The notes under the pieces are model-generated. The model had not been told where the DNA came from. It searched no databases and worked only from the letters and a program-made list of their open reading frames with translations. A DNA stretch of 64,000 nucleotides from Pseudoduganella rivuli (GTDB taxonomy: Bacteria; Pseudomonadota; Gammaproteobacteria; Burkholderiales; Burkholderiaceae_D): contig NZ_WKJJ01000008.1 of the NCBI RefSeq assembly GCF_009674485.1, positions 124,001 through 188,000 of the forward strand, in the 5' to 3' direction. The first letter of the stretch is position 1. Each line of letters starts with the position of its first letter. Shown piece by piece: positions 45,827 through 53,924 of the stretch. The position numbers and the translations under genes were made by a program.

Positions 45827-46438
45827 TTAGCGCTGCGCGGCGGGATTGGCTTCCGCCATGGTGCCTTCAACGAAAGGGTTGCCGGCTGCGGCGGGAATAG
45901 CAGGAGCAACCGGCTTGGCCGTGGCGGCAGCCAGTTGCGGCGCGGCGGCAGGCGCCGCTGCCGGCTTGGCCGCCTGCGGTGCTGCGGCGGCAGGCGCTGC
46001 CGGAGCAGCCGGAATAGCCGCTGGAGTGGCCTGCGACTGTACCTGCTGCGCATTTTCAATCTGGCGCAGCATGATGGTGACGTTGCTCGGGTAATTGAAC
46101 CCGGCGCCCGTCTGGCGGTCCACCACATAGCCGATCACGCCGCCCGCCAGGATATTGCCCCAGGCGCCGCCGTTGGCTTTCGATACCACCGTGGCATTGC
46201 CGGCCAGGCCCTCTTTCTTGCAATCGATGGCAAGGTCGCCCGTGCTCTTGTGCACGGTAACGCTGGCCGGCGACGTCAGGAACCAGCTGCCCGCGTCGTT
46301 GGACAGCGTGCAGCCGATGCCGGCCACTTCCTTGTTATCGAGCACCGTGATGACGGACAGCGGCTGGATCTTCTCGCCCGTGATGGATGCGCATCCCGTC
46401 AGCGCCAACATGGCGGCCAGTGCGGCGTATTTGGTCAT
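45827..46438 (-). CDS. Lipoprotein with a glycine-zipper-like segment and Ala/Pro-rich tail
   Basis: The 203-residue protein starts MTKYAALAAMLALTGCAS, with a lipobox LTGC, so Cys15 is the lipidated residue. The first part (ITGEKIQPLSV..., GCTLSNDAGSW) resembles the family of small lipoproteins that hold VSKANGGAWGNILAGGVIGYVVDR, a glycine-rich membrane-like segment. The last 80 residues are alanine/proline repeats, probably a flexible periplasmic linker. GGGGAG precedes the ATG at 46438. Function is unknown. Confidence 0.78.
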   Translation of the reverse strand: MTKYAALAAMLALTGCASITGEKIQPLSVITVLDNKEVAGIGCTLSNDAGSWFLTSPASVTVHKSTGDLAIDCKKEGLAGNATVVSKANGGAWGNILAGGVIGYVVDRQTGAGFNYPSNVTIMLRQIENAQQVQSQATPAAIPAAPAAPAAAAPQAAKPAAAPAAAPQLAAATAKPVAPAIPAAAGNPFVEGTMAEANPAAQR

Positions 46439-46524
46439 AAACTCCCCTGTGTGGTTATTTTTTGGAGGCCGAAGCATAGCGTATTGTTGCACTTTAAAAA
46501 CTAACCAATACTCACGGAAAGAAA

Positions 46525-46549
46525 AACGCCCGCTGATTCAGCGGGCGTT
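46525..46549 (-). terminator. Intrinsic terminator of the S9 peptidase gene
   Basis: AACGCCCGCTGA (46525-46536) and TCAGCGGGCGTT (46538-46549) are perfect 12-bp arms around a single T. On the minus strand they are followed by TTTCTTTCC. It lies 20 bp past the stop of the S9 peptidase gene. Confidence 0.85.
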
Positions 46550-46568
46550 CAGGGGAAACAAGGACAGC

Positions 46569-48632
46569 TTATTTCTTCAAATGCTGGTCCAGCCAGCCCA
46601 GCACCGTGTGGTGCCACAGGATGGAATTGGCCGGCTTCAGCACCCAGTGGTTTTCATCCGGGAACACCAGCAATTTGCTTTCAATACCCTGGCGCTGCAG
46701 CGCGGTAAACGTGCTCAATGCCTGCGCGGTCGGGATGCGGAAGTCCTGGTCGCCCTGCACCACCAGCATCGGGGTTTTCCACTTGGCCACGTGGTGCACC
46801 GGGTTGAACTTTTCGTGTCCTTCGGGATTCTTGAAGTACGAACCGCCGTATTCCCACTCGGTGAACCAGATTTCCTCGGTCGAATACGCCATGCCGCGGA
46901 TATCGAACACGCCGTCGTGGTTGACGATGCACTTGAAGCCGTCGGACCAATTGCCTTCGATCCAGTTCATCATGTAGCCGCCATACGACGCGCCCAGCGC
47001 GCACGACTTGTCGCGGTCCAGCCACGGGAACCTGGCCGCCGCTGCCGCCAGGCCCAGCTTCAAGTCTTCCAGCGGTTTGCCGCCCCAGTCATTGCTGATG
47101 GAATCCGTGAACGCCTGGCCATAACCGGTCGAGCCATGGAAGTCGATGAACACGGTCGCGTAGCCTGCGCCCGCATATACTTGCGGATTCCAGCGGTAAC
47201 TCCACGAATTGCCGAAGCTGCCCTGCGGGCCGCCGTGCACCAGGAAGGCGACCGGATACTTCTTGCCTGCTTCGACTTTCCATGGCGTCATCACGTAGCC
47301 GTAGACCGTGTCGCCATTGGCGCCCTTGAACGAGAATTGCTCGTACTCGCCGTACTGCACGTCTGCCAGCGCCTCTTCATTGTTGGCGGTCAGCTTTTCA
47401 GGCTTGGCCGCGACGCCCAGTTTCATCTTGTACAGTTGTGCACCGGACGCCAGGTTCGCTTGCGCCATCACCAGCGTATCGCGCGCCATCGTGAAGGCAG
47501 ACACATAGCCGGGACCGCTGAGCGGTGTGGCCTTGCCGCTGGCCGCATCGATGGAGAACAGGCGGTGCTGGCCCACGTCATCGGCCGTCGCCAGCAGCGA
47601 TTTGCCGTCCGGCGCCCAGTGGAATTCCGCGACGGAACGGTCCCACGCATCCGTCAACGCGCGCTTCTGGCCGGTGGCCACATCCATCAGCACCAGGTGG
47701 AAACGGTCCGCTTCGAAGGTCGGGCGCTTCATGGCGGCATAGGCCAGCGTGCGGCCGTCCGGCGAGAATTGCGCCTTGGTGTCCCAGGCAGGGTTGTCGG
47801 CCGTCAGGTTGCGCGGTTGCGCACCGCCCGCAGCCGGCACGGAATAGATATCGAAGTTGGTGGACCAGGCTTCGGTTTTGCCGGCGATACGGGCATTGAA
47901 CACGATGGTCTTGCCGTCCGGGCTGAACTGGTATTCCTCGTGGTCGCCAAACGGCTTCGACGGCACGTCGCCGTCGAGCGAGCCGGACAGGCTGACCGCA
48001 TGGCCTGCCTTGCCATCGGAACGGATCGGGGCGCTGTACAGCACGGCATTGCGGCCATCCCCCCACGTATCCCAGTGGCGCACGAACAGGCGGTCATACA
48101 CCTTGCCGGTGGCTTTGTTCTTCGCCTGCTCATCGGCGCGCTTTTTCGAGCATGCCAGGTCCGGGCAATCGCGGAACACGGCCATGCTGAACGCCAGGCG
48201 GTCACCTTTCGGCGACACGCGGAAATTGTCTACATCCAGCGGCAAGTCCGTCACGCGGGCCGCTTCGCCGCCACCGAGCGGCAGGCGCCACACCTGGTTG
48301 CTGCCGGAACGGGCCGACAGGAAATACACGGCGTCGCCATTGGGCGACCATTCGGGATCGGTGCTGCTGGCATCGGCCTGGGTCAGGCGCTGCGGCACTG
48401 GTTTGGCGGCGCGCAAGTCGATCATCCACAGCTGGGTATTGCCGCGGTTCTTGTCCAGGTTGGTACTGCGTACCGTGTACACGACCTTGGTCGCATCGGG
48501 TGACAGTACCGGGTTGCCCACGCGCTCCATGGTGGCCAGGTCTTCGACGGTCAAGCCGCGCGGCGCGGCATGGGCATGCTGTACACCGGCCGCAGCTAAT
48601 GCGGCCGCGACTCCCAGCAGACGTAATTTCAT
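46569..48632 (-). CDS. Exported S9-family prolyl-oligopeptidase-like peptidase
   Basis: The 687-residue protein has a signal peptide (ending QHAHAA), a beta-propeller (about 30-410, repeats such as PVLSPDATKVVY and PEWSPNGDAVYF), and a C-terminal alpha/beta-hydrolase domain. The catalytic parts are GASYGGYM (Ser), GDQDFRIP (Asp) and ENHW (His), the S9C acylaminoacyl/dipeptidyl-peptidase pattern. It would cut short peptides in the periplasm. It is monocistronic with its own terminator. Confidence 0.92.
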   Translation of the reverse strand: MKLRLLGVAAALAAAGVQHAHAAPRGLTVEDLATMERVGNPVLSPDATKVVYTVRSTNLDKNRGNTQLWMIDLRAAKPVPQRLTQADASSTDPEWSPNGDAVYFLSARSGSNQVWRLPLGGGEAARVTDLPLDVDNFRVSPKGDRLAFSMAVFRDCPDLACSKKRADEQAKNKATGKVYDRLFVRHWDTWGDGRNAVLYSAPIRSDGKAGHAVSLSGSLDGDVPSKPFGDHEEYQFSPDGKTIVFNARIAGKTEAWSTNFDIYSVPAAGGAQPRNLTADNPAWDTKAQFSPDGRTLAYAAMKRPTFEADRFHLVLMDVATGQKRALTDAWDRSVAEFHWAPDGKSLLATADDVGQHRLFSIDAASGKATPLSGPGYVSAFTMARDTLVMAQANLASGAQLYKMKLGVAAKPEKLTANNEEALADVQYGEYEQFSFKGANGDTVYGYVMTPWKVEAGKKYPVAFLVHGGPQGSFGNSWSYRWNPQVYAGAGYATVFIDFHGSTGYGQAFTDSISNDWGGKPLEDLKLGLAAAAARFPWLDRDKSCALGASYGGYMMNWIEGNWSDGFKCIVNHDGVFDIRGMAYSTEEIWFTEWEYGGSYFKNPEGHEKFNPVHHVAKWKTPMLVVQGDQDFRIPTAQALSTFTALQRQGIESKLLVFPDENHWVLKPANSILWHHTVLGWLDQHLKK

Positions 48633-48732
48633 TCGGGTATCTCCGAGTGGTATTTATAAAAAATGCCAGCTTTTGGCCGGCAGCCGAACATCATACCAAA
48701 CTTGAAAGAGAAACCCGGGGGCACAAAGAGAA

Positions 48733-48756
48733 CCGCCGGACCTGTCGATCCGGCGG
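48733..48756 (-). terminator. Possible terminator hairpin of the small exported protein gene
   Basis: CCGCCGGA (48733-48740) and TCCGGCGG (48749-48756) form an 8-bp GC-rich stem with an 8-bp loop. On the minus strand TTCTCTTTGTG follows, only partly U-rich. It is 63 bp past the stop of the gene at 48820. Confidence 0.5.
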
Positions 48757-48819
48757 CAAAGGGAGACTACGCGGGCGACGGACCCGCCCGCGCGCTGCTA
48801 CAAGTTAATCGTACGGCCG

Positions 48820-49233
48820 TTACCGCAACGCGATCCGCACGTATTCCGTCGGCTGGCCTGCTACCGAAGATGACTTGGCGATCAACATTTCGCCACCGAA
48901 GTCGCCATCCATCTTCCGTTCCAGCGTGATCTTCAACGACAAATCCTTGGCCACGAACTTGCCATAGCCGGTGGCCGCGAGTTCATGCCGCTCGCCATCG
49001 TCCAGCTGGGCATACATGGTCGATCCGCGCTCCGTCAGCGCCAGCACCTGGCCATTCGACAAATCATAGGCGCCGCGATACGTGTCGAAACCGGCGCCGG
49101 CCTTTCCGACCGTGCGATCCGGCATGACGATGCTGTAGCCGGGCACTTTCACGGTGGGGGACGCATCCTGCGACTGGGCAAATACAGCAGGGGCGGCAAT
49201 GGCCAGCAAGGCAATCAGGCTAATTTTTTTCAT
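48820..49233 (-). CDS. Small exported protein of unknown function
   Basis: The 137-residue protein has a signal peptide (MKKISLIALLAIAAPAVFA). The mature part has a beta-strand pattern: VPGYSIVMPDRTVGKAGAGFDTYRGAYDLSNGQVLALTERGSTMYAQL, then KITLERKMDGDFGGEMLIA. It looks like a small beta domain; I recognise no family. It stands alone, with a hairpin downstream. Confidence 0.68.
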   Translation of the reverse strand: MKKISLIALLAIAAPAVFAQSQDASPTVKVPGYSIVMPDRTVGKAGAGFDTYRGAYDLSNGQVLALTERGSTMYAQLDDGERHELAATGYGKFVAKDLSLKITLERKMDGDFGGEMLIAKSSSVAGQPTEYVRIALR

Positions 49234-49324
49234 GATGACTGCTCCAAATAGTCGAACGGGTTGAACTCCAGGCAGCAGGGTCTTGTCCTATTCAGGCCCT
49301 GCATAAAATTCATCATAGACAGCT

Positions 49325-49397
49325 TTACGTGGCTTGGAAGGGATTGCATCATAGTATTTTTCTCACCTTCCCTTACGTGGCATAGACCGCTTGCATC
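49325..49397. repeat. Imperfect direct repeat upstream of the acetyltransferase gene
   Basis: TTACGTGGC at 49325-49333 and 49373-49381, each followed after about 11 bases by TTGCATC (49344-49350 and 49391-49397), gives two copies with a 47-48-bp period. It may be two binding sites for one regulator on the same face of the helix. Confidence 0.4.
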
Positions 49398-49429
49398 CTG
49401 ATACAGAATGGTCGGCTACAATGAAAAAT

Positions 49430-49882
49430 ATGACTATTTCCTTCGAAACCCCAAACCAGCCGGACGTGGTGTCCCTGATCGCCGAGCTGGATGACTATTT
49501 GTACGCGCTGTACCCTGCCGACAGCGTGTATGCCCTCGATATCGCGACACTGGACCAACCCAACATCCTGTTCGCAGTGGCCCGCGACAGCGCCGGTGCG
49601 GCGCTCGGTTGCGGCGCCATGGTGCTGACGCCGGAGTATGGCGAAGTCAAACGCATGTATGTGCGCCCTGCCGGACGCGGGCAAGGCTTGTCGCACAAAC
49701 TGCTGGACTTGCTGGAAGGCGAAGCGGTCAAGCGCGGCTGTACCCGCTTCATGCTGGAATCGGGACCGGACCAGCCGGAAGCGCTGGCGCTGTACGCGAA
49801 ACGGGGCTATGCGGTGCGGGGGCCGTATGGCGATTACCGCGACGACCCGCTCAGCGTGTTCATGGAAAAGGCCGCGCCGTGA
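49430..49882 (+). CDS. GNAT-family N-acetyltransferase
   Basis: The 150-residue GNAT enzyme has VKRMYVRPAGRGQGLSHKLLDLLEGEA, the acetyl-CoA pyrophosphate loop RGQGLS, and the GYAVRGPYGDYRDDPLSVFMEK end of the YhhY/PhnO-like branch. The start could be 49421 or 49430; neither has a ribosome site. TACAAT (49417-49422) just upstream would place the transcription start near 49430, so a leaderless message is possible. Its stop overlaps the GTG start of the MazG-like gene. The substrate is unknown. Confidence 0.85.
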   Translation: MTISFETPNQPDVVSLIAELDDYLYALYPADSVYALDIATLDQPNILFAVARDSAGAALGCGAMVLTPEYGEVKRMYVRPAGRGQGLSHKLLDLLEGEAVKRGCTRFMLESGPDQPEALALYAKRGYAVRGPYGDYRDDPLSVFMEKAAP

Positions 49883-50238
49883 GCCAGCCGGACAGCCTGC
49901 TGCAGTTGCGGGACTTGACGCGGGCCTTTGCGCGCGAACGGGACTGGGAACAATTCCACACGCCGAAGAACCTGGCCATGGCGCTGACCGTGGAAGCGGC
50001 CGAGCTGGCGGAACACTTCCAGTGGCTGCAGACCGGCGCGGACCATGAGCTGGACGCGCGCAAGCGGGAAGGCATCCGCCATGAACTGGCCGATGTACTG
50101 CTCTACCTGGTGCAACTGGCGGACAAGACCGGCGTGGATCTGCGCGCGGCGGCGCTGGAGAAAATCGCCCTGAATGCGGCCAAGTATCCGGCAGCGCAAG
50201 TCAGGGGCGATTCCCGCAAATACGATCAATACGATTAA
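49879..50238 (+). CDS. MazG-like nucleotide pyrophosphohydrolase
   Basis: The 119-residue all-alpha protein has the MazG/dCTPase metal motifs EAAELAEHFQW and ELADVLLYLVQLAD (ExxE and ExxD). It is the size of RS21-C6-like enzymes, which hydrolyse non-canonical or methylated dNTPs to monophosphates. The start is a GTG at 49879 overlapping the stop of the acetyltransferase (GTGA), so the two are translationally coupled. House-cleaning of the nucleotide pool is the likely role. Confidence 0.88.
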   Translation: MSQPDSLLQLRDLTRAFARERDWEQFHTPKNLAMALTVEAAELAEHFQWLQTGADHELDARKREGIRHELADVLLYLVQLADKTGVDLRAAALEKIALNAAKYPAAQVRGDSRKYDQYD

Positions 50239-50262
50239 TACGATTAATACAGTTTTGATCCT

Positions 50263-52074
50263 TCAGCGCGCCAGCGCCGCCACCATTTTCTCGAACGCGA
50301 CGCTGTGCACCGGGTCCGCATAGGTGCGCTGCTGCGCCGCCCGCAACAGCGACAGTTCCATTGACGACAGGCGGCGGTGCGCACTGCTGCCGTCGGCCAG
50401 GTGGCATGCATGGAAGTGCATCGGCGCGCGCGGATCGAGCAGGTATACCATGTCCAGGCTGGCCGGATCGTAGGCGACTTTCACGGGCCACTGGCCATGC
50501 CTGGCGGCGCGCTCGAACCATTGCTCGTCGAGCGCACGCGCGCATTCATAGTGACTGCCCTGCACGCGGATGCCCTGCGCCGTCACCATCGCATCGGTCA
50601 CCGGCAACAGGCAGCAGCGCACCAGGTCTTCGGCGAACTGGCGCAGCGCGGCGCCGCGCTGCACCGTACCCCACACCCACAATTGCTGCGGCGTCGCGCC
50701 GCCCTGCGGGTTGCTGTGGTTGTAGTGCAGCACGCTGTCGATGACGAGGCGCGTGAATTGTTCCAGGTCCAGTACGCCATCCATGCGCGCGCAACGCAAG
50801 GTATCGCCATCGCCGTCATCGCGGGCCGCGCCTTCGAGCAGCGGAATGCGGCGCGCCAGCTCCGCTTGCAGTCCGGGCGCGTGGCCTTCGTGGGGCGGTG
50901 CGACCAGGCAGCGCGTGTGGAACTGGTTCAGCAGGTTGTCATGCTCGATATCGACACCCGCGGCCAGCGTCGCATCGGCAAACACCAGGCCCGGCAAGTG
51001 CTGCGCGGGCCACAGGGCGGCGCCGATATCGCGGCCGAAGCGCAGGCAGTAGCGCTGCTTGTCCGCGGCGCAGTTGGCCAGCGCCAGCAGCGCGTGGCGC
51101 CAGTTGGGGCGGTCCATGCCGACGTAGATGCCGGTCACCATGCCGCTGAAGACATCGGTGGCGGTGTAGATCACGGGACGGCCCAGGGCCTGGCTGCGGT
51201 CTGCCCGCGACACCAGCCGCAAGTCGGCCTGCACCGCTTCCAGCCGGAACGCGGCGCCCGGCCGGCCGGGACGGCCCGGGTCCATCCCGGCCGGCAGCGG
51301 CGGCTGCGGTTGAGGCCGGGCCATCAGGTAATCCTGCTCCAGCCAGTAACTGAACTGGCCGTAGGTGGGCAGCGCGGCATCCCGCGCGCCCGGCTGCACG
51401 CGCATGGTTTCCGTTTCAATCGTCCGCTGGCAGAAAAAGTCAGCGAGCATCTGGTCGAAGACGGCACGGCGGGCGAACGGCGCGGCGCTGTCCGGCAGGC
51501 GCGTGGCGGCCACGCGGAAGATGCGGCGCATGGACGCGTCGGCATTCACGCCGGGTGGCGCGCCAGCCTTGCGGGGACGACCCCGCTGCACGCCTTCGGA
51601 CACGGCGCGGATCTTGCCGCGCGCGCCGGAATTCGCGTAATCGGGCAGCAGCGCATCCGCGCTCAGGCCGCGCTGCCAGTAGCGCCGCAAATAGCGGTAG
51701 ACAGTGGGATGCGACACGTCGTGCCGCTCCATGCAAGCCTGCACCAGTTGGCCGCGCCGGCGCGGTTCATAAATCGCCGGCTCCTGCGCCACCAGGTCGT
51801 TGATGACTTGCCACGCGCGGTCGCGGATCTGCAGGTGCTTGGCGGGACGGCGCAAGGGCTGGGCCGGGGCAGGCCACGGGTCATCCGCCAGGCGCCGCGC
51901 ACGGCCGGCCGCGAGATCCGCTTCCAGCATGGAAACGCGCGCCAGCTGCGCTTCGGCAGTCTTGGGCAATACGTTGAAAATATAAGCCGCCGCTCCGGCG
52001 TCATCGACCCACAGCACACGAAACACTTTACGCTGCGGACCGGCATACTCGATCAGGTCGTTACGGGTTATCAC
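50263..52074 (-). CDS. Lone TnsB/Mu-type transposase-like protein with an altered catalytic site
   Basis: The 603-residue protein follows the TnsB/TniA layout: N-terminal HTH region (about 80-170, HPTVYRYLRRYWQRG), an RNase-H-like core (about 270-420), and a Mu-transposase C-terminal barrel (VKVAYDPASLDMVYLLDP, near 535). In TnsB relatives the first catalytic residue sits in an F-x-x-D-A-T context. Here it is Glu279 (FRLEAV), while the second is kept (Asp367, FADA) and the third lies loosely in GLQAELARRI. The C-terminal TnsC-contact tail of TnsB is missing. No tnsA, tnsC or target-selection gene is present. The start is GTG 52074 with GAGGGG, downstream of a sigma-54 promoter. A domesticated, DNA-binding role is possible. 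Confidence 0.75.
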   Translation of the reverse strand: MITRNDLIEYAGPQRKVFRVLWVDDAGAAAYIFNVLPKTAEAQLARVSMLEADLAAGRARRLADDPWPAPAQPLRRPAKHLQIRDRAWQVINDLVAQEPAIYEPRRRGQLVQACMERHDVSHPTVYRYLRRYWQRGLSADALLPDYANSGARGKIRAVSEGVQRGRPRKAGAPPGVNADASMRRIFRVAATRLPDSAAPFARRAVFDQMLADFFCQRTIETETMRVQPGARDAALPTYGQFSYWLEQDYLMARPQPQPPLPAGMDPGRPGRPGAAFRLEAVQADLRLVSRADRSQALGRPVIYTATDVFSGMVTGIYVGMDRPNWRHALLALANCAADKQRYCLRFGRDIGAALWPAQHLPGLVFADATLAAGVDIEHDNLLNQFHTRCLVAPPHEGHAPGLQAELARRIPLLEGAARDDGDGDTLRCARMDGVLDLEQFTRLVIDSVLHYNHSNPQGGATPQQLWVWGTVQRGAALRQFAEDLVRCCLLPVTDAMVTAQGIRVQGSHYECARALDEQWFERAARHGQWPVKVAYDPASLDMVYLLDPRAPMHFHACHLADGSSAHRRLSSMELSLLRAAQQRTYADPVHSVAFEKMVAALAR

Positions 52075-52112
52075 TGGCGCCCCTCGCAAGACAGGAAAAA
52101 TATACATGTCTA

Positions 52113-52128
52113 TGCAAATTCCGGGCCA
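52113..52128 (-). promoter_or_regulatory. Sigma-54 promoter of the TnsB-like gene
   Basis: On the minus strand the sequence TGGCCCGGAATTTGCA fits the sigma-54 consensus TGGCACG-N4-TTGCW with one change, and the GG-N10-GC core is exact. Transcription would start near 52102, downstream of the alternative ATG at 52107, which supports the GTG start at 52074. An enhancer-like NtrC box is centred about 108 bp upstream. Confidence 0.65.
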
Positions 52129-52201
52129 GGCATGATTTTGCGGTAAATCACAGCGGCCACGCCAGATTGAGGCGCTTTTTGGTGCGACGCAGCATTTTAT
52201 G

Positions 52202-52218
52202 TGCACCAATTCAGTGCA
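52202..52218. promoter_or_regulatory. NtrC-type enhancer box upstream of the TnsB-like gene
   Basis: TGCAC-N7-GTGCA is a perfect palindrome. Read on the minus strand, the core GCACTGAATTGGTGC matches the E. coli glnA NtrC site pattern GCAC-N7-GTGC, with ATTGGTGC on one side. Its centre is about 108 bp upstream of the predicted sigma-54 start. A further TTGGTGC half-site lies at 52179-52185. Confidence 0.55.
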
Positions 52219-52266
52219 ACGGTGCCTTGAAATGCAATGACTTTTTTTCCTGACAGCATTTAAGTT

Positions 52267-52302
52267 CCTGGCACTTTTTGGTGATTGGAATGAAGTGCCA
52301 GG
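52267..52302. repeat. Inverted repeat with 10-bp arms, between the AraC and TnsB-like genes
   Basis: CCTGGCACTT (52267-52276) and AAGTGCCAGG (52293-52302) are perfect arms with a 16-bp loop. It lies 44 bp past the stop of the AraC gene. No U-rich tract follows on the minus strand. It may be a weak terminator, an operator or a relic of a mobile-element end. Confidence 0.5.
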
Positions 52303-52345
52303 CGCTTTCTTGGAAATGGGAAATTCGCCTGGCGTGGCGCAGGTT

Positions 52346-53122
52346 TCAGCGGCGGCGGTATTGGGCGGGGGTATGGGCAACTTCGCGTTTCAGCAGCGCG
52401 CCCAGGTGGGACTGGTGGGAAAAGCCGCAGGCGGCGGCGATGTCGGCCAGGGACGCGTCGGTGCCGCGCAGCATGCGGCGTGCGCGTTGCAGGCGGCGTT
52501 CCGTGATCCACGCGTGCGGCGTCATGCCGGTGGTGTGGGTAAAGCTGCGCAGGAAACGCAGTAACGGCATGCCGGCCAGGTCGGCCAGGCCTTCCAATGG
52601 CAGCGGGGAAGCCAGCATGGCGTCGATCGCGTCCAGCACCCGCGCGTGCAGCGCGCGGTCGGCATCATAGGCCGTGGCGGGCACAGTTGCGCCATCGAGC
52701 AACAGCGCTCCATGCGCCAGCAGCGCGGCGGCATGCTGTGCCGCTTGCTGCACATCGGGCTGTTGCGACAGCAGCAGGCGCCGCAAGCTGCGCGCCAGCG
52801 CAATGGCTTCACGCTGGCCACGGAACAGGCGGCGCGGCGCCCCCGTCACCGGCGGCGCCACCGCGCGATCGGCCTGCACGACCAGGTATTCGCCGCCATG
52901 CGCGGATTCGGAAAACACGGGCACGCCCGGCGCGGCCAGCGCGAATTCACCCGGCCAGGCATCGAAATCGCGGCGCGCTTCGCCCGCCACCGCGTGCACG
53001 CCCCGCTGCCGTTCCAGCGCCACGCCCATCACACAGGCGGACGATGCGCCGTCGGCTGAATACGGTGCGGACGGCAGCAACGCGATGCGCGCCCAGCCAA
53101 CGTCCAGTTCCACCATGCCCAT
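52346..53122 (-). CDS. AraC-family transcriptional regulator
   Basis: The 258-residue protein has a cupin-like N-terminal sensor (about 5-140) and a double-HTH AraC domain (about 155-255, LEGLADLAGMPLLRFLRSFTHTTGMTPHAWITERRLQRARRML and IAAACGFSHQSHLGALLKREVAHTPAQYRR). The start at 53122 has GGGGAGGG eight bases upstream; an upstream ORF extension has no support. It is divergent from the racemase gene across 87 bp, so that gene is a possible target. Confidence 0.87.
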   Translation of the reverse strand: MGMVELDVGWARIALLPSAPYSADGASSACVMGVALERQRGVHAVAGEARRDFDAWPGEFALAAPGVPVFSESAHGGEYLVVQADRAVAPPVTGAPRRLFRGQREAIALARSLRRLLLSQQPDVQQAAQHAAALLAHGALLLDGATVPATAYDADRALHARVLDAIDAMLASPLPLEGLADLAGMPLLRFLRSFTHTTGMTPHAWITERRLQRARRMLRGTDASLADIAAACGFSHQSHLGALLKREVAHTPAQYRRR

Positions 53123-53209
53123 GCTGCCGCCCTCCCCGCCGCGCTGAAATTTCGTGATAGACCGGCATGGCCGGCGCAACCTATTCTAGCCTCACCTCAA
53201 GGAGACGAT

Positions 53210-53908
53210 ATGAAAACCATCGGCCTGATCGGCGGCATGAGCTGGGAATCCACCGTGCCGTACTACCGCCACATCAATGAAACCATCCGCGAACGCCTGG
53301 GTGGCCTGCATTCGGCCCGCGCCGTGCTGTACAGCGTGGATTTCCACGACATCGAGCAATTGCAGCGCGCCGGCGACTGGGAAACGGCAGGTATGGTCCT
53401 GGCCGACGCGGCCCGGCGGCTGCAGGCGGCCGGCGCCGATTGCATCGTCCTGTGCACGAATACCATGCACAAGGTCGCCCCCGCCATTGCGGCGGCCTGC
53501 GCCCTGCCATTGCTGCACATCGCCGATCCCACGGCGCGCGCAATCGAGGCGGCAGGACTGAACACGGTGGCCCTGCTGGGCACGCGTTTCACGATGGAAC
53601 AGGATTTTTACCGCGAACGGCTGGAACAGCGCCACGGCCTGGCGGTGCTGACGCCGGCCCCCGGCGACCGCGCCATCGTCCACCGCATCATTTACGAGGA
53701 ATTGTGCGTCGGCGTCGTGTCGGAGGCGTCCCGCGCGGAATACCAGCGCATCATCGGCCAGTTGGCTGCGCGGGGCGCCCGGGGCGTCATCCTGGGCTGC
53801 ACGGAAATCGGATTGCTGGTGGGGCCGAACGACACGGCGCTGCCGCTGTTCGATACCACGGCGATCCATGCGCGCAGCGCCGCCGAATGGGCGCTGGCGC
53901 AGGATTAA
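53210..53908 (+). CDS. Aspartate/glutamate racemase family protein
   Basis: The 232-residue protein has the Asp/Glu racemase double-domain fold with both catalytic cysteines: VLCTNTMH and LGCTEI. The opening IGLIGGMSWESTVPYYRHINE is typical of the YgeA/aspartate racemase group. It interconverts amino-acid enantiomers without cofactor; the precise amino acid is unknown. AAGGAG precedes the ATG. It converges with the helicase gene. Confidence 0.9.
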   Translation: MKTIGLIGGMSWESTVPYYRHINETIRERLGGLHSARAVLYSVDFHDIEQLQRAGDWETAGMVLADAARRLQAAGADCIVLCTNTMHKVAPAIAAACALPLLHIADPTARAIEAAGLNTVALLGTRFTMEQDFYRERLEQRHGLAVLTPAPGDRAIVHRIIYEELCVGVVSEASRAEYQRIIGQLAARGARGVILGCTEIGLLVGPNDTALPLFDTTAIHARSAAEWALAQD

Positions 53909-53924
53909 CGCGCGGGCAATGCGC

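Noticed and set aside
50219..50250. Short repeats of AATACGATT at the end of the MazG-like gene, considered as a CRISPR remnant or transposon end.
   Set aside because: The units are only nine bases, adjacent and few, with no spacers; slippage is enough to explain them.
52267..52302. TGGCAC in both arms as the -24 element of a sigma-54 promoter.
   Set aside because: Ten bases after the GG there is no GC on either strand; the element at 52113-52128 has the exact spacing.
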